Origin: Nannobrachium achirus
Taxonomy: Eukaryota > Chordata > Actinopteri > Myctophiformes > Myctophidae
Direction of reading: 5' to 3'
DNA: 64,000 nt
Assembly (NCBI GenBank): GCA_963921795.1
Contig: OY997652.1
Span: forward strand, 58,268,919-58,332,918
The position numbers were made by a program, and so were the translations under genes. This document shows, piece by piece, positions 37,750-49,810 of this stretch; position 1 is the stretch's first letter; each line of letters begins with the position of its first letter. Below the pieces are notes generated by a model. That model searched no databases. It worked only from the letters and a program-made list of their open reading frames with translations, and was not told where the DNA came from.

Positions 37750-38993
37750 TTGCGACCGTCAGGGAGCAGTTTACTATGAAAACCTCCACCGGCCGTCCGT
37801 CCGTCCGTCCGTTGGTCACACGTCACACCTTTGCCCTGCTCATATCTCCGCATCAGTATGACATCACACCACATGTGTACACAAACCTTTGTGTACGTTG
37901 CTGTGGCAACAGTCTGTTGTTGCTGGTTTGTTAGTGTACGTTAGCAACCACCTTAGCAACCATGGTTTTACCCTAGCAACCAACTGTTTACCCTAGCAAC
38001 CAACTGTTTACCATAGCAACCATGTTTTTTTACCCTAGCAACCAACTGTTTACCATAGCAACCAGATACGCAGAGCAGGGATCTCCATATATGGGCATAA
38101 ACAGGTGACATCACACTGATGTCAGATACTCAGAGCAGGGATTTCTCCATAATATATGGGCATAAAAGGGATTCTGTTAGGGATCTCCATATATGGGCAT
38201 AAAAGGGATTCTGTTATCGATCTCTATATATGGGCATACAAGGGATTCTGTTAGGGATCTCCATATATGGGCATAAAAGGGATTCTGTTAGGGATCTCCA
38301 TATATGGGCATAAAAGGGATTCTGTTAGGGATCTCCATATATGGGCATAAAAGGGATTCTGTTAGGGATCTCCATATATGGGCATAAAAGGGATTCTGTT
38401 AGGGATCTCCATATATGGGCATAAAAGGGATTCTGTTAGCTGTTAGTGATCTCCATATATGGGCATAAAAGGGATGCTGTTAGGGATCTCCATATATGGG
38501 CATAAAAGGGATTCTGTTAGGGATCTCCATATATGGGCATAAAAGGGATTGTATCCCAGATGATACCCTGTTAGGAGATCCACACTAACAGAATCCATAT
38601 ATGGTCCTACCGACAGCTGCTATAAGCCAACCCTGGCGATAAGGTCTGAGTCGAAGAAATGCTTCTTTCCTGGCAAGAATTGCCCCTTTATACTGTAGGG
38701 CTCGTTTGTGTATTGTATGACATCACGCCACATCATCGGCTGAGGACTGTGTGATGTCATCATATCTCCATATATGGAGACATAAGTTGCTCATGCCCAA
38801 ATATGGGCTGGTGAGGTCAGACTTAGTGTGATGCATTGGTTATCTCCATATATGGAGATTCAACTTCAATGAGTAACCATGGCAAACTGTCAACTGCCCG
38901 TATGTCTTGATAATTGGTAAAACAAACTTTTGGCCTATTTGTGGAGATAAGCGACCAACGGTCGCTTATCTCCCGATCAGGGAGTCTTACTGG
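37750..38993 (+). mobile_element. H-family element H2 with the 37-bp minisatellite
   Basis: Starts TTGCGACCGTCAGGGAGCAG after an A and ends in a hairpin (GATAAGCGACC aac GGTCGCTTATC) plus GGGAGTCTTACTGG before a T. Contents in order: (CCGT)n, cacacctttgccctgctcat, a GTTTACCNTAGCAACCA repeat cluster (37970-38070), the minisatellite (38083-38560), then GATGACATCA words. H6 at 61150-62439 is a close inverted copy. No ORF. Inserted in sequence that is continuous near 3700-3740. Confidence 0.8.
38083..38560. repeat. 37-bp minisatellite, about 12 units, each with a CArG box
   Basis: The unit GGGATCTCCATATATGGGCA, continuing TAAAAGGGATTCTGTTA (37 bp), is repeated about 12 times with little divergence. 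One unit has an extra GCTGTTAG, one reads GATGCTG, and one reads CTCTATATATGG. CCATATATGG is an exact CC(A/T)6GG match. Confidence 0.95.
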
Positions 38994-39076
38994 TGTAAAT
39001 GTATAATTCAGTAGAATTACATACAGACATTTGGCATGGAGTATCCTGACATAGGGGTAAGTGGAAAACTGTATTG

Positions 39077-39555
39077 TTGCGACCTTAGGTCGCATTTACT
39101 ACCCAAACCTCCACGGGCTGTCCGTCAGTGAGTGAGTGAGTCAGTCAGTCAGTGAGTGAGTCCGTCACACTTTTGCCCTGCTCATATCTCCACAACCGTT
39201 GCCCCCATCCATGCCAACTTTTGCACACACACTCCTTACCTGCCAAACTACAACCTCCAAGGACCCCCGGAGCTCCAGGGACCCCCAGGTCCCTGGGGGA
39301 CCCCCAGGTGTAAAAAATCACCAAATGTGCAAAAATGACCACCCCCACGGGGCTGCTCACGGGGAATTCCTGAGGACCACCCACTCCTGGTGCTCCAGAA
39401 CGGATGCAAAAGTGGTGGCGCCCCCAGTGGAGGACCCCCTCCACTGCAGCTCACATAAAATGCCCTAACTCGGCCTAGGAGCGTCCGGGAGAGCCGGGGC
39501 CGGTACCTATTCGTCCACCTACGGTCGCTTATCTCCCGATTAGGGAGTCTTACTG
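39077..39555 (+). mobile_element. H-family element H3, short form
   Basis: Starts TTGCGACCTTAGGTCGCATT and ends GGTCGCTTATCTCCCGATTA then GGGAGTCTTACTG. The left half of the terminal hairpin is lost. The interior is the accaccctcctg/gctccagaacggatgcaaaa type seen in H4, without the minisatellite. The uninterrupted target (cattgtattttaaaatatc) is at 3810-3828. Confidence 0.75.
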
Positions 39556-39643
39556 CTATTTTAAAATATCACCCACAACATCCCCAGAAACACTATAATA
39601 GTGTTTATAGTAGTGTAAATAGTGTCATAGTAAATAAGTGTCA

Positions 39644-40332
39644 TTGCGACCGTAGGTCGCATTTACTACCAAAACCTCCACGGGCTGTCTGTGAGTCAGT
39701 CAGTGAGTCAGTGAGTCCGTCACACTTTTTCCCTGCTTATATCTCCGCACCCGTTGACCCGATCCATGCCAGATTTTACACACACACTCCTTGCCTGCCA
39801 AACTACAACCTCCAAGGACCCCCAGGTCCCTGGGGGACCCCCAGATGTAAAAAATGACCAAATGTGCAAAAATGACCAAATGACCACCCCAACGGGGCTG
39901 CTCACGGGGAATTCCCGGGTACCACCGACTCCTGGTGCTCCAGAACGGATGCAAAAGTGCTGGCGCCCCCAGTGGAGGACCCCCTGCCACTGCAGCGCAC
40001 ATAAAATGCCGTAACTCGGGCTAGGAGCGTCCGGGAGAGCCGGGGCCGGTACCTATTCGTCCAATAGGTACCGGCCAAGGCAACGCGGAGACCCCACCCC
40101 TCATTTCTCACATGGCCCTATTCTAGCGCCACCTTCAGGCCGATTTTTAAAACACATTTTTGGACACTGCTCCTACAGTTTTTGCCCTAAAATCACGAAT
40201 ATCACTACACAGCATGTCTACACTCATGTCATCAACATGGATCAGGAAGATTTGGGAAAAACACATTTTTGCCCTATTTGTGGAGATAAGCCACCTACGG
40301 TCGCTTATCTCCCGATTAGGGAGTCTTACTGG
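39644..40332 (+). mobile_element. H-family element H4
   Basis: Starts TTGCGACCGTAGGTCGCATT after an A and ends in hairpin plus GGGAGTCTTACTGG before a T. It is bounded exactly by a 16-bp direct repeat, TAGTAAATAAGTGTCA (39628-39643 and 40333-40348). The interior is like H3 plus a ggtaccggcc stretch and cgatttttaaaacac. Confidence 0.8.
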
Positions 40333-40408
40333 TAGTAAATAAGTGTCATACCTATTCTGAAGAAAACCCGGAAACTGACATTCAGTAAATAAAGGTATAA
40401 TCAAAATA

Positions 40409-41105
40409 CTAATTTGATGACATGAGTGTAGACATGCTGTGTAGCGATTTGCGTGATTTTAGGGCAAAATCTGTAGGAGCAGTGTCCAAAAATGTGTAGA
40501 TGGTGGCGCTATATGGGACAGATGCATGTTGATGGGATGAGTGTAGCCATACTGTGTAGCGATTTGCGTGATTTTAGGGCAAAATCTGTTGGAGCAGTGT
40601 CGAAAAATGTGTTTTAAAAAATCGGCCTGAAGGTGGCGCTGGGACAGATCCATGTTGATGACATCAGTGTAGAGCAAGTGTGTACCGATTTGCGTGATTT
40701 TAGGGCAAAATTTGTAGGAGCAGTGTCCAAAAATGTGTTTTGAAAAAATCGGCCTGAAGGTGGCGCTAAATGGGACATATCCATGTTAATGAGATGAGTG
40801 TAGACATAATGTGTACCAATTTGCGTGATTTTAGGGCAAAAATTGTAGGAGCAGTGTCCAAAAATGTGTTTTTCAAGAATCGGCCTCATGGTGGCGCTAG
40901 AAGAGGGCCATGTGAGAATTGATGGGTGGAGGTTGTGGTTTGGCAGGCAAGGAGTGTGTGTGCAAAATTTGGCATGGATCGGGGCAACGGTTGCGGAGAT
41001 ATGAGCAGGGCAAAAGTGTGACGTGTGACGGACGGACGGACAGACGGACAGACAGACAGACAGCCGGTGGAGGTTTTGGTAGTAAGTGCGACCTGACGGT
41101 CGCAA
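40409..41105 (-). mobile_element. H-family element H5, 3' end missing
   Basis: The right end is the complement of TTGCGACCGTCAGGTCGC. The left terminal hairpin is absent. The interior has about four diverged ~120-bp units (gatttgcgtgattttagggc, gtgtccaaaaatgtgttt, aaggtggcgct). Identical 46-bp direct repeats lie at 40363-40408 and 41115-41160. Confidence 0.65.
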
Positions 41106-41160
41106 TAAAACATAAAAACCCGGAAACTGACATTCAGTAAATAAAGGTATAATCAAAATA

Positions 41161-41424
41161 GGATTATAATGGGGTGTAACAATTAAATAAAACATTTGCC
41201 ACAGACGAGGCCATATTTATGACCCCTGAGAATAACTGACGGTGATAAACATCTTTCACTCAACTTGAAATGCTTCAAATGGATTTGATAACATTTTGTA
41301 ACCCGTTCTATTACATGCTGTTCTATCCCATTCAATTGTTAACCGATCAGCAAATTTGTGATTCCACAATAGGGCATAACACTGTTGGTGGTTTACATTA
41401 TTCACGTTGTGACAAAAAAAAAAA
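41161..41424. other. Non-coding spacer
   Basis: No gene or repeat recognised between H5 and the palindromic M1 element. Confidence 0.4.
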
Positions 41425-44400
41425 AAATAGAAAAGAAAATTTCTAAGAAATGTTAAGTGTGCCTGCAGTCTGTGCAACCTTGTGTAGCGGTTGGTGTTAG
41501 CATTAGCATTACATTTTTTAATATTAGCATTTTTTGCATAAGCTTTAACATTATGTTTCTTCATATGACACCACCCACATGTCTGTACGACAAACGGTTC
41601 ACGAGATAAACGGTCACTTCCTGTTTGGAGAGGGGCAGTTCCTGTTTGGCGAAATAGGCCACAATTAAGGTTAAGGACTCTTAATCAAGTCATATGGCTC
41701 CACCCACGCGTCTGTACGACAAACGGTTCACGAGATAAAGGGTCACTTCCTGTTTGGTGAGGGGCACTTCCTGTTTGGCGAAATAAGCCCCAATTAAGGT
41801 TAAGGACTATTAATCAAGTCATTTGATGCCACCCACGCGTCTGTACGACAAACAATTCACGAGATATAGGGTCACTTCCTGTTTGGTGAGGGGCACTTCC
41901 TGTTTGGCAAAATAGGCCCCAATTAAGGTTAAGGACTCTTAATCAAGTCATTTCACACCACCCATGCGTCTGCACGACAAACGGTTCACGAGATAAAGGG
42001 TCACTTCCTGTTTGGTGAGGGGCACTTCCTGTTTGGCGAAATAGGCCCCAATTAAGGTTAAGGACTCTTAATATTGTCATTTGACGCAACCCGCGCGTCT
42101 GTACGACAAACGGTTCATGAGATCAAGGGTCACTTCCTGTTTGGTGAGGGGCACTTCCTGTTTGGCGAAATAGGCCCCAATTAAGGTTAAGGACTCTTAA
42201 TCTTGTCATTTGACGCAACCCGCGCGTCTGTACGACAAACGGTTCACGAGAAAAAAAAAATTGAGAAAAAAAAATGAGAAAAAAAAATTTTGAGAAAAAA
42301 AAATGTTTGAGAAAAAAAAAATTTGAGAAAAAAAAATTTTTTTGAGAAAAAAAAAATTTGAGAAAAAAAAATTTTTGAGAAAAAAAAATGTATGACACCA
42401 GCCGCGAGTCTGTACGACTAACGGTTCATGAGTTATAGAGGCACTTCCTGTTTGGTGAAGGGCACTTCCTGTAATAGAGGGGGCGGGGCTTAATCAATTA
42501 CAGCTCATCCCTATTGGTCGGAAAAAGACCAAAGTTGTGTGAGCATTTTACATTTTAAATGACGTTGCTAGGCAAAAGTATGGCAGAGTTATGTGGCGCC
42601 AAAGTTTCTGGTTTTTTCCCCCATTCAAAGTCAATGGAGTTTTTGGGCGTCGTTTTTTGCGAATTACGTCGCAATGGTAACGCGGATCGGAAAGAAAAGT
42701 AATAGCACACCATTCCCGGCCGAGCCGCACGTTTTGATGTATATATTGCGGCGGTGGCGTAAATTGTGCGGCAGTTATTATGTGCTGAAGTTTCCCCCAT
42801 TCTAAGTCAATGGGGTTTTTGGGCGTCGTTTTTTGCGAATTACGTCGCAATGGTAACGCGGATCGGAAAGAAAAGTAATAGCACCCCATTCCCGGCCGAG
42901 CCGCACGTTTTGATGTATATATTGCGGCGGTGGCGTAAATCGTGCGGCAGTTATTACGTGCCGAAGTTTTGTGGCGACATTACTTATTTACTTAAGTATG
43001 GCGGATTACAATAAGTGTTTTGCCATTGCTTTGCATGGCAGGCACACTTAATTAAGGTCAAGGACTCTTAATCAAGTCATATGAAACCATCCACACATCT
43101 GTACGACAAACGGTTCATGAGATGTAGAGGCACTTCCTGTTTGGCGAAAGGCACTTCTTGTTACAGAGGGCGCGGGGCTTAATCAATTACAGCTCATCCC
43201 TATTGGCTGGAAAAAATACCAAAGTTGCGTGTGCATTTTAAAGTTTAAATCACGTTGCTAGGCAAAAGTATTATTAAGTGTGCCTGCCATGCAATGCAAT
43301 GGCAAAACACTTATTGTAATCCGCCATACTTAAGTAAGTCTGTAAGTAAGTAAGTAATGTTCTTGCAAATTTCTGCACGTAATAACTGCCGCACAATTTA
43401 TGCCACCCACGCAATATATACATCAAAACGTGCGGCTCGGCCGGGAATAGGTTGCTATTACTTTTCTTTCCGATCCGTGTTACCATGGCGACGTAATTCG
43501 CAAAAAACGACGCCCAAAAACCCCATTGACTTAGAATGGGGGAAATTTCGGCACGTAATAACTGCCGCAAGATTTACGCCACCCCCGCAATATATACATC
43601 AAAATGTGCGGCTCGGCCGGGAATTTTGCGCTATTACTTTTCTTTTCCAATCCGCATTATCATGGCAACGTAATTCGTAAAAAACTACGCTCAAAAACCC
43701 CCATTGACTTTGAATGGGGGACTCTGAAAAAAAAAAAAACAGAAACTTTGGCCCCACATAACTCTGGCATACTTTTGCCTAGCAACGTCACTTAATGTTT
43801 AAAATGCACACACAACTTTGGTCTTTTTCCGGCCAATAGGGATGAGCTGTAATTGATTAAGCTCCGCCCCCTCTGTAACAGGAAGTGCCCTTCGCCAAAC
43901 AGGAAGTGCCTCTTTATCTTGTGAACCGTTTGTCGTACTGACGCGAGGGTGGTGCATTATGACTTGATTAAGAGTCCTTAACCTTAATTGGGGCCCATTT
44001 CGCCAAACAGGAAGTGCCCCTCACCAAACAGGAAGTGACCCTTCATCTCGTGAACCGTTTGTCTTACAGACGCGTGGGTGGCGTCAAATGACTTGATTAA
44101 GAGTCCTTAACCTTAATTGGGGCCTATTTCGCCAAACAGGAAGTGCCCCTCACCAAACAGGAAGTGACCCTATATCTCGTGAACCGTTTGTCGTACAGAC
44201 GCGTGGTTGGCGTCAAATGACTTGATTAAGAGTCCTTAACCTTAATTGGGGCATATTTCGCCAAACAGGAAGTGCCCCTCACCAAACAGGAAGTGACCCT
44301 ATATCTCGTGAACCGTTTGTCGTACAGACGCGTGGTTGGCGTCAAATGACTTGATTAAGAGTCCATAACCTTAATTGGGGCCCATTTCGCCAAACAGGAA

Positions 44401-44630
44401 GTGCCCCTCACCAAACAGGAAGTGACCCTTAATCTCGTGAACCGTTTGTCGTACCGACATGTGGGTGGTGTCATATGAAAAACGATAATTGCTCATGCAA
44501 AAAATGTTAATGTTAAAACATTAAACGCTAATGCTAACACCAACCGCTACACAAGGTTGCACAGACTTAGCGAGCTGCAGGCACACTTAAAATTTCTTAG
44601 AAATTTTAATTTCTAGTTTAAAGCCTAAAA
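41425..44630. mobile_element. M1: 3.2-kb palindromic element with 129-bp repeats
   Basis: Left end aaaatttctaagaaat.ttaagtgtgcctgcag, continuing gtagcggttggtgttagcat; the right end is its complement (arms of about 80 bp or more). Inside the left arm five 129-bp units start at 41615, 41744, 41873, 42002 and 42131. The right arm (43870-44450) carries the same unit inverted about five times. Between them: a GAGAAAAAAAAAT-type tract (42250-42390), a ~180-bp unit twice direct (42590-42970), once or more inverted (43360-43730), and inverted ttaagtgtgcctgccatgca words. Long frames inside are translated repeats. Confidence 0.7.
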
Positions 44631-44649
44631 TCAAGCCATATTTTTTTTT

Positions 44650-45645
44650 CTATTTCTTTTTTATTCAATGTTATACGAGTTGAAAAAGGACCACAATAGT
44701 ACAGCGCCTAACAGCAGTATTTTGGGAGAATCGTTCACTCGGTGATACAAGCGTGAAAATTGGTACACATCATCTTTGGAGGCCACTCTTTGATTTAAGA
44801 AGCTGACCCACTTGAAAATCAAAGATGGCGGCCCCCGAAATCCAAGATGTCCGTCCAAAAAAGTGATTTTTCCTTTATAACTCTAAATGAATTGATTTTA
44901 AGACCCATAAATGTATTAAAGTTGAATATAAAGTTGGGCATTGCGGATATTTTGGTACCAAGTACATGTCTGTATCTATTTCAGTTATTGAGATACAGCA
45001 TATAGGTACACCTGGGCCTGTTAAAGTACCTATATGCTGTATCTCAAGAACTGTAATAGATACAGACACATAATTGGTATCAAAATATCCACAATGACCA
45101 ACTTTATATTCAACTTTAAAATGTTTATGGGTCTTAAAATCAATGCATTTAGAGTTATAAAGGAAAATACATGTTTTCGGACGGACATATTGGTTTTCGG
45201 AGGCCGCTATCTTGGAATTTTGCGTGGCCAGTGTTTTTTTTTTAAAAAGAGCATCACCAAGTGAACGGTTCTTCACTTAAAAATCAAACCTTACTGTACT
45301 GTACCTTACTGTACCTTACTGTACTGTACCTTACTGTAGCGTACTGTACCTTACTGTACTGTACCTTACTGTACTGTACCTTACTGTACCTTACTTACAA
45401 ACACATACGTGGTACCAAAATATCCACAATGCCCAACTTTATATTCAACTTCAATACATGTATGGGTCTTAAAACCAATGCATTTTGAGTTATAAAGGAA
45501 AAAGCACTTTTTTGGACGGACATCTTGGATTTTGGGGGCCGCCATCTTTGATTTTTAAGTGGCTCGGCTTCTTAAATCAAAGAGTGGCCTCCAAAGATGA
45601 TGTGTACCAATTTTCATGCTTGTATCACCAAGTGAACGATTGCTC
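44650..45645. repeat. Fold-back element with ~200-bp arms
   Basis: The left arm (44725-44925: aatcgttcactcggtgatac, ccactctttgatttaagaag, gacccataaatg) pairs with the right arm (45455-45640). The middle holds a third, partly inverted unit (45095-45215) and a TACTGTACCT tandem run (45293-45395). No conserved ORF. Confidence 0.75.
45293..45395. repeat. TTACTGTAC(C) tandem repeat
   Basis: Imperfect 10-15 bp units cttactgtactgtac for about 100 bp. Tyr/Leu-rich frame is an artefact. Confidence 0.9.
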
Positions 45646-45649
45646 TTAT

Positions 45650-46875
45650 TATTTCCTGTACTACTGAAACAAGCCTGGAGGCTTTCTTGTGGTGTTTGTC
45701 CTTTTAGTTGACAATTTAGTTTTCAATCAATCCACAATCCTGGTGAATCATGACCACAAAACCTTTGATTCAGTATTTATTGAAGTTGTATCCTATATAA
45801 TTCAATATTCAAATATGTTTGTTTTTCACTGACTCAAAGGAATCATGGTCATGATTCACAGGCTTCATTCTAAGCTTAAGAGTTGACGTAATTGTTTTTT
45901 TAAAAGTCTATGGGGTAAAATTAATGGGATCAGCCTGCATTTGCCCAGGGTGAGGGAAGTTACAGTAATGTATTGACAAGTCTGTATTTGTCATGGGTGT
46001 GAGAAGTTACGTTACCATGTGTTTGCCCCCTCTGAGTCGTATATTATTCTGTAAACTTTAATTAAAGTGTTGCTTTCTTGTATGTTGTTATCAATTAATA
46101 CACAGGACCACAATGGAAACAAACAAGTCATCCTTTTAGCATCATTGTACTTCAGTGTTATTTTGCAAACTGTTAATATTTGCCCTGGATGTGATTAAAG
46201 AACTGAGAGACTGAACTGTCATGACAGCCCTACAGCTTAATGATCAGCAAAATGCAAAGTGCCATCACATACTGAACGGATTTACAGTACAAAAGACAGT
46301 ACAGAATGTTCAAATGAAAGTCAGTCAGTAAAAAAAAAAAAAAAAAAAACAGCGATACAACACACGCACAAAATTAGTTATACTGGTAGTTGGTGGTGTC
46401 CTAATGGTAGCGTATGTGTGTTTGTCTTAACTTTCTCACTCCTCTTTTTTCTAGTTTAAGCCGCAGCCATCTCTGTGACCTAACTGTGATGCAGCTGCTC
46501 TTGTTCATAATGTGTGAAACGACTGCTATTGCATCTTCCATTTTTCATCTGCAGTTCAGAAAATCAGCGTAGGGATGTGGGGTATTTGAGTTAATTTAAA
46601 TAGCCTGGGTGCTTTTCTGAATGTGTAGTACAGTATGTGCGCAGCTTTCTTAAACAAAAAGCACACAAGTGTGAAAAGCTCTTCTTAATGAGTCTGATGT
46701 TGAATGGTTCTTTCAAAACCTAAATGTAGACATAGTAGGCCTATGGGTTGTGAGGCAAAACATTATAAATGGTAAAATAAAAGGTTTGTTGGCAAAACAT
46801 ACTAACAAGTAACACTCCCTGAGGTCGAGTAGCAACCATAGGGCGTACAAGCTATTTTTCCTTACCTTTTCAAGT

Positions 46876-46908
<33 letters not shown>

Positions 46909-46956
46909 TAGCTAGTGACTGGAGCTCTTCATGTGCTGCTCTGTGCCATCTGTTGG

Positions 46957-47017
<61 letters not shown>

Positions 47018-47422
47018 CAGTTGTCAGCATGGCATTATTTGGAATCATGTATGAGGTCTGGGCAAACACCGACCATGGACACGTCTGATTGGCTGAACCG
47101 GAGCTAGGGAGCGCTCCTTTTTGTTCACTTGGACCGCACGGAGGTGGTGAAAGTCGGGGGATGAAGATTTTCTATTCTGTCCATAACGGCACATAACTCA
47201 GTAACGACGCTGAGTCGGCTCATGCAACCTTCGCAACGCTCGACACGGCGACTCGCTCGCTCGGCGGTGTCTCACGTGTCTCAAGGTCGCCTGAGACGGT
47301 GCGCCTCCGTCAGAACTCGGGTACGATTCCAAATCAAGCGTCAGGCGCACAGCCACAGGGGGGTAATCAAGCATGACCGATTCTTCTATGTGTGTGAGCA
47401 GTTGTTAGCATCACAGCCACAG

Positions 47423-47480
<58 letters not shown>

Positions 47481-47590
47481 AAGCATGACAGATTCTTCTG
47501 CTGCAGGTTTCCATACTAATGCTCCATACAGTCACAAGAAAATCTACTTAAAATGCAATGCTATAAAATAGTGGGAAAAAAATTGAAAAA
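45650..47590. other. Low-copy non-coding stretch with three microsatellites
   Basis: No gene recognised. It contains an A19 run (46330-46350), a (CA) run (46877-46903), (TG)n at 46960-47012 and (TG)n at 47425-47478. A G+C-richer piece at 47085-47345 (tgattggctgaacc, ggcggtgtctcacgtg, gggtacgattcc) might be an old SINE head or promoter; neither can be shown. Confidence 0.45.
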
Positions 47591-47599
47591 GGTTTGCAT

Positions 47600-49810
47600 T
47601 TTGGGTATAAAGGCCCATCACATAAAACAATTCCTTTTGAAAAACAGAAGCACAAATATTCAACGCTACGCACACATTCATACCCATACCCTATTTGATC
47701 GACAAGCATACATTTACAAGTCAAAAGCATAATCACCGTTTAAGGTGATCAAAAGGTGCCTATCCTACATATTCATGGTTTAAAATACATTAATATGCTA
47801 TAAAAGTGTTCAAATTTACCATAGATAATGTAAATAAAAAGAAACTGTAATTACAAGCCCAAAGTACATGAGCATGATAACAAATCAAAGAGTGCCTGTC
47901 CTGCATGTTAGGATGCAGTAATATGTTAAAGGAGTGTACAGGTTCACCATATAAAGAAAAAGAAATGAAAAACCCATATACATCAACAAAAGCAAATCAA
48001 AGAATGCCTGTTACGAAACCGTTTTGGGTCTAGAGATAAGTTTGTAACATAAAAATATTAAATATGTAAAACCAGGATGTTGAGCATAAAGGTGCAAATA
48101 AACTGAGACCACACAGGTTTGGAGCAAAAGGTGCAAGTGCTTTTACTCTTAAGCTTTAAAGGTTATTTACAAGTATTTACAATTGTTCAAAAATGTATGC
48201 GCAAACATACCATAAAGAAGCTCAAGCCACTACCAGGGGACACGGGTGTTGCCAAAATAACGAAGCAGCTAAGTGAAACAAAAGACAGACTAACTAACTA
48301 ACTACCAAGTAACTAGACTAGTAAAACAAAAGCCTGCCTACCTAACTACTCTAACCAAAAGCAAGTTCAAAAATACATAAGTGGCAACAACCCCTTACCT
48401 AGTGTGCTAAACAAAGTTCTACCTACGTGGTGCCTGTGTATCCACAATTTTCCCCGGGGGTTTACTGGAGACTATCAGGACCAAACTTCCGGGTTTAACA
48501 GCAGACATACAAGCTCACGTCGCGTCGCAGATGCAACCCGTTGTGAGCTTGTAAATCGGCGGCGGAAGATCGGTGCAAACGTCTGCGCAATGCACTATGG
48601 GGCGTAGGAAAATCGTGGGTAGAGGCCTCTGTCTTTCCCTGTCCCAAGGCAGCAGCATATACGACAGAATTTACATGAGTAGGAGAAATAACACAAAAGA
48701 CTAAATGGCTAAAAGTTTGCTCTGGGAAAGGATTACAAAAACACTACATGACAGGGCTACAACAAAACTACAAAACACAAGACTACAGGGCAGGTGGAAT
48801 GTTTGGGAGAGACTGAGCTGAGGTGGAGCTCAGCCTTTTATAGGCAGCAGGTGGTACTGATTGGATGAGGGTGGGGCCAGGTAATGGTTTGATTGACATC
48901 TGATCTGACCTGAGAGTATGAGAGATGGAAGGAGACAGGAGGGAAGGAAGACACAAAAACCCAGACAAACCTACAGTACGTGGAACGTAACAATGCCTAT
49001 CCTACATATTCATGGTTTAATATACAGTAATGTGTTATAAGTATACAAGTTCACCTTCTAAAGAGAATGAAAATGAAATAAAACCCAAATGTATCTTTTT
49101 GTTTACCATTTGAGGGATCTGAAATCCCTATGAAGCTAATGCCAATAATACCTATTTAACAAGCATATGCGATTTGACTGTTATACTTATAGAGTATTAT
49201 CTATGTTGTCACTATAATATAAAATATAGAAATACAAATGAAAATAAATCTCAAAGAGACAGAAATAAAAGGAAGACTATGTTTTACTGTATTTAGCCAG
49301 GATATTGGATTTGAGTAATTTTTTCAATAAGATAATATTACTGTGTTAAATCTCTTCTGTCAAACTGTCCCAAACACTCTTTACTCCACAAACTGAAATG
49401 CACACTCTCTTTCAAATGGTCTGAGCACTTGCTTGTTTAAAATGTATTTCCAGAATGTTCGCAGGAAGTAGTTTATTACTTTCCTTAAACATTAGTTGAG
49501 AAGTTTTGAAATCAACCGAGTCAGCAAGCTTCAATGAACAAGACCTCAAAAAATAGATTATTTGTATGCTCATAAAACCCTACCTTGTGTACTATTCTTA
49601 GTGCTCTCTTTTGTATTATGGATAATGGATGAAGATTATTACTGTAAGTATTCCCCCTCACCTCCAAACCTACCTGGGACGGTGCACCACAACACTCCTT
49701 GCCACTTTAGCATGCACATAGGCCTAGTTTATATGGGATTACCTTGCCTTGGCGAATGTACTTTCTCCCCTTCTTTTTGACTATGCTTGTACTGTTCTTA
49801 ATTTTTGAAT
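47600..49810 (-). mobile_element. Degenerate LINE 3' region, copy 2, interrupted by a solo LTR
   Basis: Matches 5010-6350 outside the LTR. The minus strand of 49560-49400 still reads parts of LADSVDFKT and the KVGFYEH-type region with more stops than copy 1, and the segment 6120-6220 of copy 1 is shortened here. Confidence 0.65.
48009..48992. mobile_element. Solo LTR, 984 bp
   Basis: Begins TGTTACGAAACC and ends GGAACGTAACA (TG...CA with inverted TGTTACG/CGTAACA). It is flanked by the 5-bp duplication ATGCC at 48004-48008 and 48993-48997. The paralogous locus at ~5465 reads agaatgcctatcctac with a single ATGCC. No internal coding region, primer site or second LTR, so it is a recombination-derived solo LTR, Gypsy-like by its termini. 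Its orientation is not decided. Confidence 0.88.

Noticed and set aside
38083-38560. CRISPR-like regular repeat
   Set aside because: Contiguous 37-bp units without unique spacers, in eukaryotic DNA; a minisatellite.
42548-43795. Several ~100-residue frames (NPIDLEWGK, RRWRKLCGSYY types)
   Set aside because: Mutually inverted repeat units of M1; frames appear on both strands of the same repeat.
47085-47345. CpG-island promoter of a host gene
   Set aside because: No first exon with a credible coding sequence was found on either side; evidence too weak.
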